Shown in pieces: positions 1-8,929 of a DNA stretch of 64,000 nucleotides; positions within the stretch are counted from its first letter, which is position 1; the number at the start of each line of letters is the position of its first letter. A model generated the notes under the pieces. That model did no database searches. It was not told the DNA's origin and worked only from the letters and a program-made list of their open reading frames with translations. The translations under genes were made by a program, and so were the position numbers. The DNA lies in contig CM060312.1 in NCBI GenBank assembly GCA_030674185.1, forward strand, positions 497,669 to 561,668. Reading direction: 5' to 3'. Source of the stretch: Monoplex corrugatus. Taxonomy: Eukaryota; Mollusca; Gastropoda; Littorinimorpha; Ranellidae.

Positions 1-2321
1 TTATGAAGTTCACTTTTTTGGTTCCTCCTTGCCCAGATCCAGCTTGAGCTCCTTTCTGCTGCCTCTGCCATCGCTTTAAGGGCTCTAGTCCTCTTCTTCC
101 CAGAAATGGCGAGTTGTTTCATGAGATCATAAGCGGAGGTGCCCACAAACCCTCTTGCCCCGACCTCTATGGCGAAGATTTCGACCCGCAGACCTGCTTT
201 CTTCAGGGTGCTGGCAAGACCGGCGTATTTTTCGGTCTTGTAGATATGTGCTTCTTCCATTCTGCTTTCGTATGGCACAGTGAGTTCTATCAGAATCACT
301 TGTTTCGAGGAGTCAGAGTGGAGAGCGATGTCTGGTCTCATGCCTGTCTTGCTGATGACATCTGGGTAATTTCTCCACTCTGGGAGGTCTGCTGTACACT
401 CCCAGTCGACTGCTCCATCCAGAAGACCCTTTGGCAATGTGCTGGTTGTCATAGCCCTTTCGGGCCAGACCTGTTTCCCTCCTGCTTTGTAGAACGTTGT
501 CATAGCAATTGGTGCGTTTGGGGTCATGGTTTTTTCGCTAACCACATCTGTGATCACTTTCAGAACTTGGTTGTGCCTCCATGTATACCTTCCTTGGGCT
601 AGCGCTACTTTGCAAGAGCTTAGGACATGTTCCACTGTTTGTTTCTTCTGACAGAGCGGACATGCTGGGTCGTCTGCTTTCCCCCATTTCACTAAGTTTG
701 CATTCGAGGGGAGCAGGTCATATACAGATCTGAGGAGGAAGCTTATCCTTAGAGGAGCCATGTGCCACATATCGTTCCAGCTGAGACTTCTTTGGAGTGC
801 ACTGTCCCATGTTGTCCATTGCCCCTGTTGACCTTGCTGGACTGCCTTCTGCACTCTTTTGACATCTTCTTCTTCCTTCAACTCCTGTATGATCATGTCT
901 CTTTTTTCCTTCCCTTTGGCTTTGGACCACCACTGCATTTTTGTTGCTCCCAGTCCCTGTCTGTTGGTTTGCGTGTGTCCAATTATTTCTTTGATGCTGA
1001 GGTTTCTCTTGGCATTGTTTACAGCCTCTTGGACTTTCCACTTTCTGCCAGTTCTCAGCTTTGGATGAACTGCTCTCACGATATTGTCCTCCGATTCCTC
1101 CAGCATGCTCAACAGTCTTGCTTTTCCAACTTTGTATTCCTCCACTATGGATTTCAGAGGTAGCTTCAGCATTGCTTGACGACAGTAGAATGCAACATCA
1201 GTGAGACCAGGTGGGACACCGAGCCATTTTCTTGTGTATTTGTTGATTTTGGCTTCCATTGCTTCGACTGTGCTGGTGCAAATGTCATAGATTAGCAGTG
1301 GCCACAGCAGCTTTGGTATCAGCATGAACTGTAGACACCAGACTTTGTATTTGCCTGGCAGTCCGCAGTTATCTATTTTCTTCAGGCCTTCTTCTGCTGT
1401 TTGCTTGGTTTCACATCCCCTTTGTGTGTCTTTCAGGGAGTCATCATACCATCTTCCGAGACTTTTTACTGGCTCTTCTGTGACAGTGGGGATGGCTTGG
1501 TTGGCTACCATGAATTTGACTGAATCTGCCACTTTTCCTTTTCGCAGTGAGAGACTTCGGGATTTCTTAGGTTTGAACCTCATTCTTGAAGAGGCCACCA
1601 GCTCATCCAGCTGCTTTAAGATTTGGTGTGTCTCTTCCTCATCCGTGGACAAGACTGTTGTGTCATCCATGAAAGCTTTCAGAGGAGGCATCTGGTATCC
1701 ATCTCCCAGATTCACTGGACCTGAACTCTTCATTGCAGCTTTCAAGATGACTTCCATTGCCAACACGAACAGTATGGGAGAGATTGCACAGCCCATTGCA
1801 ATGCCCACCTCTAGGTCTATCCAGTCCGTGGTGTATTCTTTGGTAGAGAACCGCATTGAGAACCCTTGGAAATACTTCCTCAGCATTGTTCGGATGTTTT
1901 CTGGGATGTGATACATTTCAAGAGCCAGCTGGATCATATCGTGTGGAACTGATCCATATGCATTCGCCAGATCAAGCCAAACTACGTCAATGTCTCTCTT
2001 CTCTGTTCTTGCTTTTTGGATGGCATCCCAAATCAACGTGGCATGTTCCAAGCATCCAGGCATTCCTGGTATGCCTCCCTTTTGGACTGACATATCCAGA
2101 TACTTGTTTTCAGTCAGGTATTTTGTCAATCTTGCTGCCATAACAGAGAAGAAGATTTTCCCCTCGACGTTCAGAAGTGATATTGGCCTGAACTGATTGA
2201 TGCTGCTGGAGTTCTGCTCCTTCGGAATGTACACTCCTTCAGCTCTCATCCATTGGTCGCTGATCTTCTGGTTCCTCCATGCTGATCGAATCATCTTGTG
2301 GAGCCACTCGAGCACTTTTGC
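1..2321 (-). CDS. ORF of a non-LTR retrotransposon with RT and C-terminal restriction-like endonuclease (partial)
   Basis: The minus strand is open from about 2321 to the window edge, roughly 773 codons with no stop. Reverse transcriptase motifs come first: FRPISLLN, then DLANAYGSVPH, then GCAISPILF, then the catalytic box as FMDD near residue 217 (complement of 1662-1673), where most LINEs have F/YADD. Further on, a Cys-Cys-His-Cys knuckle (CPLC, then H and C, around 613-661) is followed by RPDIALHSDSSKQV and IELTVP near residue 661. That order, CCHC then a PD-D/E-type nuclease, is known from R2/NeSL/Hero-type LINEs with restriction-like endonucleases; the exact clade is not decided. The copy is cut at its 5' end, where it meets an RTE fragment head to head at about 2321, and continues past position 1. 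The intact frame suggests a fairly young copy. Confidence 0.85.
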
Positions 2322-2791
2322 CAAAACAGCATTCAAGAAGATGACAAGCATTCTTACCAACAAATGCCTATCAATTAACATCAGAAAGAGAGTCCTTGAA
2401 TGTTATATAGTACCAATACTGTTGTACGGATGCGAGGCGTGGACAGTCAGCAAGCAAAGCCAGAGCAGGATCGAGGCAGCCGAGATGTGGTTTCTCAGAA
2501 GAATGTTGAGAGTACCATGGACAGCAAAGAAAACAAACGAGACAGTCTTGATGGAGGCAGCCACAAGTCGATCACTGATAAGGAAGATTAGGAAAAGACA
2601 AGCAACATTTATAGGCCATTTTATGAGGAAGGGGGATTTGGAGCACCTGGTCACAACGGGAAAGCTGGAGGGAAAGAGAGCACCGGGTAGACCCAGGGAG
2701 AGAATGCTGGACGGACTTGCAGGGTGGCTGAGGATGAAGAGAGATAGAGATGGCAGGGCACCTGATGATGATGATGATGATGAATCTAAAT
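2322..2791 (+). mobile_element. 3' fragment of an RTE-like LINE with GAT tail
   Basis: The reading frame gives the C-terminal end of an RTE-like polymerase: NKCLSINIRKRVLE, LLYGCEAWTV, AEMWFLRRMLRVPWT, GRPRERMLDGLA. It ends in a (GAT)n tail at 2764-2786. The same 3' end recurs at 18936-19265, 60700-61183 and, on the minus strand, 62316-62815. The fragment starts abruptly inside the RT/thumb region, so it is strongly 5' truncated. The frame is open but lacks the RT core and could not act alone. Confidence 0.85.
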
Positions 2792-2794
2792 AAC

Positions 2795-3795
2795 AAAGGA
2801 CCAGCCCGTAGGCACACCTTCACCGACAATGAGCTTATCTAGAAGACAGGTGAGTATGCACAAGACAGAAAGCAACCCAAGAACAGTTGAAAAATGCAGG
2901 TCAATGGTGCAAAGAAACTGCAGTGTCGTTCAATCCAGCCAAAGCATGGATGCTGTTCTACACTCTTGACAACAAAGCGGCTGGTAAGGACAGTTCACAG
3001 GTACGGTAAGGACAGTTCACAGGTACGGTAAGGACAGTCTACAGGTACGGTAAGGACAGTTCACAGGTACGGTAAGGACAGTCCACAGGTACGGTAAGGA
3101 CAGTTCACAGGTACGGTAAGGACAGTTCACAGGTACAGTAAGGACAGTTCACAGGTACGGTAAGGACAGTCCACAGGTACGGTAAGGACAGTTCACAGGT
3201 ACATACCTTTTTATACTAGACAGAATGCAGAATGAAACAATAAGAGTAATTCTTGGAACTACAAATGATTCCCACATGGAAGCTATGCACTTCCTGCTTG
3301 GTCTTCTCCCAATACAGTCCAAACAAAAAATATAACAGTTAAAGGGATGTTTCAGGACTTTGGAAAACCCCGGAAAATCCACCGAAAAAGATAAATAATA
3401 TGGATTTGTTTGTCACGGACAATTTGGTATGAAGGAAAATGAACGTGCCACACGATGCAGGTAAAGTCAATATATCAAATGATCCACGACGTGGAAGATC
3501 CGAGATCCTCAGGCTCTTGCAGTCATGCCTTCGTGAACAAAATCTTGGTCGAAATACTATTGACGGTCTTTATCAAAAAGGAATTAGTTAGAGGAAGTGA
3601 CCCAATATCCACCATGAAAGGGAAAACTTGAGCTATCATCAGTCTGATAAACATTGGTACTGTTTCTAAAATAGCTCTGTGCAGACTCATGCAGTGTGGA
3701 ATAGAAAGTGTCTGACCTATTGCTGTATCAGAGATCAAGAACATGAAAGAAAGGAGAAAGACAAATTGAAGTTGAATGAAGAAGATGCTGGGCAA
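2795..3795 (+). pseudogene. Decayed LINE polymerase remnant
   Basis: Short stretches read like the late RT and thumb part of an I/Jockey-type LINE. At 2883-2985 the frame gives WCKETAVSFNPAKAWMLFYT and then DNKAAG. After the 22-bp array, 3205-3340 gives RMQNETIRVILGTTNDSH and MHFLLGLLPIQ. These resemble motifs downstream of the YADD box in such elements. Many stops and shifts follow up to about 3790. The match is by motif recognition only, and the clade is uncertain. Confidence 0.55.
2985..3205. repeat. 22-bp minisatellite inside the decayed LINE
   Basis: About ten copies of a unit reading ggtaaggacagttcacaggtac, with single-base variants such as gtctac for gttcac. The array begins right after the codon for the last Gly of DNKAAG, and the LINE-like reading resumes after it. 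It therefore appears to have expanded from sequence inside the dead element. Confidence 0.9.
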
Positions 3796-4268
3796 ACTGT
3801 AAGCTCCAAAACAAGAGTGACTGCCTGCGCCCAAGCAAACACAAACCAGAAGAACAAGAAAATCAATGTAAGCGCATCTCCAACAAGACAACACAAAACA
3901 AAACAGGCGCAAATTTTCGGCCAACTAGCCTTTGTCAAGCGCGAACGCACGGTCACAGACAAATCACAGACACCAAACAATGGATAATAAAAACGGGACT
4001 AAAAACTTCCCTGCCGCCTCGTCCAGTGGGTAAGAGATGGAATGCCCATGTCATCATGAGCAGTAGCAAGAAAAGGGGAGAGGGGAGGCAACTGTGATGT
4101 CAAAAGGGAAGTGAGATAAGTTCTGCAATTTTGAGAAGTGGCCATGCTATATCGGTATAGCCCTGTTCTGAAGAAGGCACAGGGCAAGAGCCAAGAGATA
4201 AGGGAGTAGATTGTGCCCGGTGCCAAGAATCTGGTAGGCGTGGGAACAGGAAGAGACATGAAACTGTA
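3796..4268 (-). mobile_element. Penelope-like element, 3' terminal region only
   Basis: This block is about 95% identical by eye to 35938-36390, which lies directly downstream of a GIY-YIG endonuclease ORF on the minus strand. It holds the same 3' non-coding part and the same roughly 190-bp terminal repeat (the part with ttttcggccaactagcc), but no ORF. It is a truncated copy of the same Penelope-like family. Its plus-side neighbour is a GAT/GGT array, as for the longer copy. Confidence 0.75.
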
Positions 4269-4314
4269 AGCGATGTGAAAAGAAATATAAAAAATACGAA
4301 AGGGATCATGTGGT

Positions 4315-4486
4315 AATAGTGCGGGTGATGATGATGATGGTGCCGATAATAATAACGATGATGGTGATTGTGATGATGATGGTGGTGGTGACGATAATAA
4401 TGAAGATGATGATGGTGGTGATTATGATGGTGGTGGTGGTGATGATGGTAACGATGATGATGATGATGATGATGATGGTGACGATA

Positions 4487-4542
<56 letters not shown>

Positions 4543-4546
4543 GGTA

Positions 4547-4611
<65 letters not shown>

Positions 4612-4640
4612 GGTGATGATGGTGATGGTAATAGTGGTGT
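4315..4640. repeat. GAT/GGT trinucleotide array
   Basis: Runs of gat and ggt with occasional aat and acg triplets fill this interval. It stops only about ten bases before the splice acceptor of exon 1, so it forms the 3' end of the upstream intron. Long open frames (poly-Met/Val) across it are products of the repeat, not genes. Confidence 0.95.
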
Positions 4641-4649
4641 GTTGTACAG

Positions 4650-4847
4650 TTGGGTCAGTTACTCCGTCAAGCAGTAGAACGCAATGACCAGGCCTTTGAC
4701 CCCTCTACTGCCCTCTTCGTCTGTAACTGGTGGGACCAGGTGGCGCCACATGAACAACAGCACGTGCTGCAAGAGACTCTGAGCAGACTGGCCAGGGTGT
4801 GGCCTGGGGTCCGTGCTCAGCAAGTATTTCCTCTCTCCTCCACTGAG
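4650..4847 (+). CDS. Exon 1 in window: dynamin-like GTPase domain, G4 region
   Basis: A 198-nt exon, phase 0 at both ends, with acceptor gttgtacag at 4641-4649 and donor gtcagt at 4848. It encodes LGQLLRQAVERND, then ALFVCNWWDQVAPHEQ, then ARVWPGVRAQQVF and PLSSTE. The pattern LFVCN-x-WDQV followed by a helix and a VFPLSSTE strand matches the region around the G4 (N/TKxD) motif of dynamin-like GTPases. The G4 box here is N-W-W-D, with Trp where Lys is usual. The G1-G3 motifs must lie upstream of the window. Exon 2 continues in frame (STE|ALRAVE), which supports both borders. The last 33 nt plus 13 nt of intron are the unit of the following minisatellite. Confidence 0.8.
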
Positions 4848-5018
4848 GTCAGTGCTTAGTGCTCAGCAAGTCTTTACTCTGTTCTCCACTGAGGTCAGTG
4901 CTCAGTGCTCAGCAAGCTTTCCCTATGTCCTCCACTGAGGTCAGTGCTTAGTGCTCAGCAAGTCTTTCCTCTGTCCTCCACTGAGGTCAGTGCTCAGTGC
5001 TCAGCAAGTCTTCCCTAT
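4815..5018 (+). repeat. 46-bp minisatellite made from the exon 1 / intron junction, first block
   Basis: Each 46-bp unit holds the last 33 nt of exon 1 (codons AQQVFPLSSTE) followed by gtcagtgctYagt from the intron. The first unit is the real junction; about four more follow with few changes, each keeping cactgag|gtcagt. The block stops where a retroelement nest starts at 5019 and resumes at 8446. Confidence 0.92.
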
Positions 5019-5066
5019 GACAAGATACAAGATACAAGAATTTTATTTAGCCCAAAGCATCACAAT
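5019..5066 (-). mobile_element. 3' tail of an older LINE/SINE, split by an L2 insertion
   Basis: On the minus strand this reads gggctaaataaaattcttg then two atcttgt units, a typical non-LTR 3' tail. The same tail occurs at 7667-7713, where it runs on into gggaaattgttttggc. Here that continuation is found only at 6811, after the L2 copy. The element was therefore split by the insertion of 5067-6810. Confidence 0.75.
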
Positions 5067-5305
5067 AATAATAATAATAATATATTTTATTTATATAGCG
5101 CAAAATCTTGACAAAATCAAATCTAAGCGCTGAGCGTATACATGCATACATACCTACATACATATGAGCGTATACATGCATACATACATGCTTACATACT
5201 TACATACATAAATCTAAGCTGAGCGTATCCATGCATACATACATACATATATAAATCTAAGCGTATACATACATACATACATACATACATACGTACGCAC
5301 ATGCA
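5067..5305. repeat. Extra L2 3' end and TACA-rich repeat
   Basis: The interval opens with an aat run and a second copy of the L2 3' terminus (tatttatatagcgcaaaatc, minus strand), then TACA/TGCA tetranucleotide repeats in which pieces of that terminus (aatctaagc) recur. It is probably a partial earlier insertion or a slipped duplication of the L2 end. Confidence 0.7.
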
Positions 5306-5385
5306 TACATAATAATTACAATATTTATATAGCGCAAATCTTGACAAAATCAAATCCAAGCGCCGAAAAGACACACACGCACACA

Positions 5386-5465
<80 letters not shown>

Positions 5466-6810
5466 CATGGCCACAAATGGGGAGAAAAGAATAAAAGCAA
5501 TAAAAGCAAGAATAAAACCAATGGAAAACCACAGAGAGCACATCATATACAATTATATATTAAAACAAAGTGATTCCCCTCCGAGCGGAGACAGGCTGCA
5601 GAGGGGGGTTGAGTGAGGTTAGGATTTTATGCAGAGGAGAAAAGGTGAGTTTTGAGAGCGGACTTGAAGGAGGCAAAAGTAGGTTGCTGACGGACTGAGA
5701 GAGGAAGTTTGTTCCAGGAGAGTGGACCAGAAACAGAGAAGGCTCGTGGACCATAGGTATTGAGCTTAGTGCGTGGAAAGCGAAAAGTCAGAGGATCGGA
5801 GGCAGAGCGGAGGGTACGTGAGGGAACATAGATCTCAAGTAGGCTTGACAGGTAATCGGGGGCTGCGTTATTGAGGCTTTTGTAGCACATGGTGTCTAGT
5901 TTGTACTGTATGCGCTTTGATACAGGGAGCCAGTGAAGTTGTGCCAGGAGAGGAGATATGTGGTCAGCTTTTTTCTTTTTGAGTACAAGGCGTACAGCAT
6001 TGTTTTGAATGCGCTGTAGGATGTGAATGGTGGAGGCAGGAAGACCAGACAGGAGTGAATTGCAATAGTCAATGCGAGACATTATGAAGGAGAGAACGAG
6101 TTTTGCAGTTGTTTCGACAGAGAGATACTTCCTGATCAGGCTTATACGATGGAGATGATAGTAGCAAGATCTGGCAGTTTGAGAAACAAAGTTGTTCATG
6201 GAGAGGGTAGAGTCAATGCAGACACCAAGGTTTTTAGCTGAATCAGAAATTGGGACTGATGTGTTACATAATGGGAGAGAAAGAGGAGGCAGCTGGGAAA
6301 GTTTCTGACGGGTGCCAATGAGGATAGCTTCTGTCTTGTCGTCATTAAGCTGAAGTCTATTGTGTGTCATCCAGTTCTTAATGTCCGAGTAACACTCAGT
6401 GGTGCGAGTCAACAGGCGCTGTATATTATCAGGTGAGTCACTATCTTGAAGTTGGGTGTCATCAGCATAGAAGTGGTGTTTTATAGAGTGGGAGTTGATG
6501 ATGGTGGACAGGGGGGAGGTATAAAGAGTGAAAAGAACAGGGCCAAGGACAGATCCTTGTGGAACACCACAGGTCAGGTATGCAGGTTGAGAGTAAGTGC
6601 CATTGATGAGAACAGTTTGTTTTCTGTTTGATAAATACGAAGTGAAAAAGGAGAGAGCAATGTCAGAGATGCCAAAAGTATGATGAAGTCTAGAAAGGAG
6701 AATACCATGGTCAATGGTATCGAAAGCTGCAGACAGATCAAGGAGTGTGAGGAGAGAGACTTTGCCAGTATCAGTTGCAAGGAGGAGATTGTTGAGAATG
6801 TGTAGTAGGG
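5306..6810 (-). mobile_element. L2/CR1-like LINE, copy 1 (5' truncated, open RT frame)
   Basis: The minus-strand frame ending at 5627 is open through the whole insert. RT motifs include [33 protein letters not shown] and HFYADDTQLQ (YADD near 6459-6470). The thumb follows (SRIDYCNSLLSGLPAS, LHWLPVSKRIQYK), then the C-terminus SFKSALKTHLFSSA. The 3' part has a CA run at 5405-5461 and ends in gcgctatataaatattgtaattatt. It is truncated at 6810 inside the finger region and lacks the endonuclease. The frame happens to read on into the older flanking element, giving a chimeric 415-codon ORF. It has no 24-bp deletion, unlike copies 2 and 3. Confidence 0.9.
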
Positions 6811-7195
6811 AAATTGTTTTGGCATTCGCATTTAAAATACATATAGGCACAAGAACGCATAAACACATGTACACACATACTCTTATTCTCTCTCACTCTC
6901 TCTTTCACTCCCTTCTCACCCTCTTCCTCCCCTCATCTCTCTCCTCCTCCATCTTTGTCGAAACAATATCAAAGATAATGACTAAATCTAAATATGTACG
7001 GTTAAAAAAGCACATCATAAGAGTCAGATGCCTTGGTCAGGACTTTTAACAATGGACAAAAAGGGCAATACTCATTGAAAAAAACTTTGGTAGGTATAGA
7101 AAAAAATTGATTAAAGATGCAACGCAATATGCACATTAAAATCAAAATGAGTTAAATACAATAAAATGAGTATGTAGACTAAGAGGACAAGGTTA
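6811..7195 (-). mobile_element. Older non-LTR element, distal part (direct-repeat copy 1)
   Basis: Continues the element whose tail is at 5019-5066. It is about 88-90% identical to 7711-8107: the same cattcgcatt start, the same CT-rich stretch near 6890-6950, and the same aagaggacaaggttaaac end. No protein similarity was recognised. It may be a SINE or a LINE 3' UTR. Confidence 0.75.
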
Positions 7196-7666
7196 AACAA
7201 GAGAAGAACAAGAACAGGATTTTATTTTAGCCCAGTGCTCAGACACGTGGAAAATGTTTTGGCTATGCATACAATCACACTCACGCATCACAACAATTAC
7301 AATGTTCAACATCATAAAAGACAAATTCGTGGGTCATCCACGGAATCGAAGAAACACACGCACACAACACACACATACTCTCACGCCAAGGCGCCCATAT
7401 CCAAGCCACCTTAGCCCTGCCAGCTAATTAATTTAACAGCGCGCATCTGTCTTTCCATTCCCCTCTCGACACCACCCTCACCCATCCAGTGGTGGGCCAC
7501 AGGCACACATTGAAGTATAGGCTTACAGATTGACCTAGATTCGACTAGGCCTACTCTGTGCCAGTATCAGTCACTTCCTACACTCCGTCCCTCCCGAAAG
7601 ATCGTAGCAGTTACAAAGCACTGCTGTAGAGTGGTGGACTCTGGTCAAACCTGCCTGGCTAAAAAT
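7196..7666 (-). mobile_element. Related element fragment, no ORF
   Basis: It starts (minus-strand 3' end) with another ggctaaaataaaatcctg-like tail at 7205-7235. Then comes low-complexity CA-rich sequence and about 300 bp of apparently unique sequence (ctaattaatttaacagcgc, aggcctactctgtgcc). No coding signal is seen. It is probably a third, diverged member of the same tail family. Confidence 0.5.
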
Positions 7667-8107
7667 ACAAGATACAAGATACAATATTCTATTTAGCCCA
7701 GAACATCACAATGGGAAATTGTTTTGGCATTCGCATTAAAATACACACAGGAACAAGAACGCATAAACAAATGTACACACATACTCTTACTCTCTCTCAC
7801 TCTCTCTCTCTTCATCCCTCTCTCACCCTCTCCCTCCCCTCATCTCTCTCCCCCTCCCTCGTTGTCGAACACAATATCAAAGATTATGACTAATTCTAAA
7901 AATGTACGGTTTAAAAAAGCACATCATAAGTCAGATGACTTGGTTAGGACTTTTAACAATGGACAAAAAGGGCAATACTCATTGAAAAACAACTTTGGAA
8001 GGTATAGAAAAATTTGATTAAAGATGCAATTCAATATGCACATTAAAATCAAATTGAAGTAAAAACAATAAAATGAGTATGTAGACTAAGAGGAAAAGGT
8101 TAAACTT
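7667..8107 (-). mobile_element. Older non-LTR element, intact copy (direct-repeat copy 2)
   Basis: A roughly 440-bp unit with its 3' tail at 7667-7713 and 5' end at about 8107. It serves as the uninterrupted reference showing that 5019-5066 and 6811-7195 were once contiguous. No ORF longer than chance was found. Confidence 0.75.
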
Positions 8108-8184
8108 TTTAAGTCAACCGACAGAAACACATATACAAGCAACAGCCGACCCCCCATCCACCACACACACCCACCCACCCACAC

Positions 8185-8251
<67 letters not shown>

Positions 8252-8445
8252 GCACGCGCACGGAGTCAATACACACACATACACATGCACACGCACGCAC
8301 CCACACACCCTCTCTATACCCTCTCTCACATACAACCCCACAATGCTATGCACACAATGTTTGCTCCAACATAAGTCAATTGTACACATCCGCACGCTCT
8401 CTCCTCTGCTCATCCTTAACTCCAAAGCCCCGGCACATCTCACGT
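8108..8445. repeat. CA-rich spacer and (CA)n microsatellite
   Basis: A (CA)n run at about 8184-8250 with C-rich and GCAC-rich flanks, then roughly 190 bp of simple-looking sequence. Nothing else is seen. It is the right edge of the composite insertion. Confidence 0.8.
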
Positions 8446-8870
8446 GAACAACTGAGGTCAGTGCTTAGTGCTCAGCAAGTGTTTCCTCTGTCCTCCACTG
8501 AGGTCAGTGCTCAGTGCTTAGCATGTCTTCCCTCTTCCTCCACTGAGGTCAGTGCTTAGTGCTCAGGAGTCTTCCTTCTCTCTTCAAATCTCTGTGTGTT
8601 CAACAAGTCTTTGCTATCTCCTCACTGAGCTCAGTGCTCTGTGCTCTGTGCTCAGCAAATATTCCCTTAGTCCTTTGTTGAGCTTGGTGCTTAGCAGTTC
8701 TTCTCCTTGTCCTACACTGAGCTCAGTACTGAGTTAGCCCCCTCCATCTCAAGGTCGGTGCTCACTTACTTCCTAAGTTAGCAGTGAGTTACATGCCACT
8801 CCACACTGCTCAGTGCTGAGTCATCACCCAGTCTGCTGACCTTAGTACTGAGTTACCTCCCTTTTTCCTG
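8446..8870 (+). repeat. 46-bp exon 1 junction minisatellite, second block
   Basis: The array seen at 4815-5018 resumes: ccactgaggtcagtgcttag at about 8448, 8498 and 8540, then increasingly diverged units (cactgagctcagtgct, cactgagctcagtact) to about 8870. Divergence grows with distance from the exon, as expected if units were copied outward from the junction. Confidence 0.88.
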
Positions 8871-8929
8871 TAGTATTGGAATGATGTGAGAGAAGATGTG
8901 TGTCGAAATTGTCTACGATGTGGTAGCCT

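Noticed and set aside
114..2196. Plus-strand frames of 95-195 codons over the left edge
   Set aside because: They are antisense shadows of the continuous minus-strand retrotransposon ORF.
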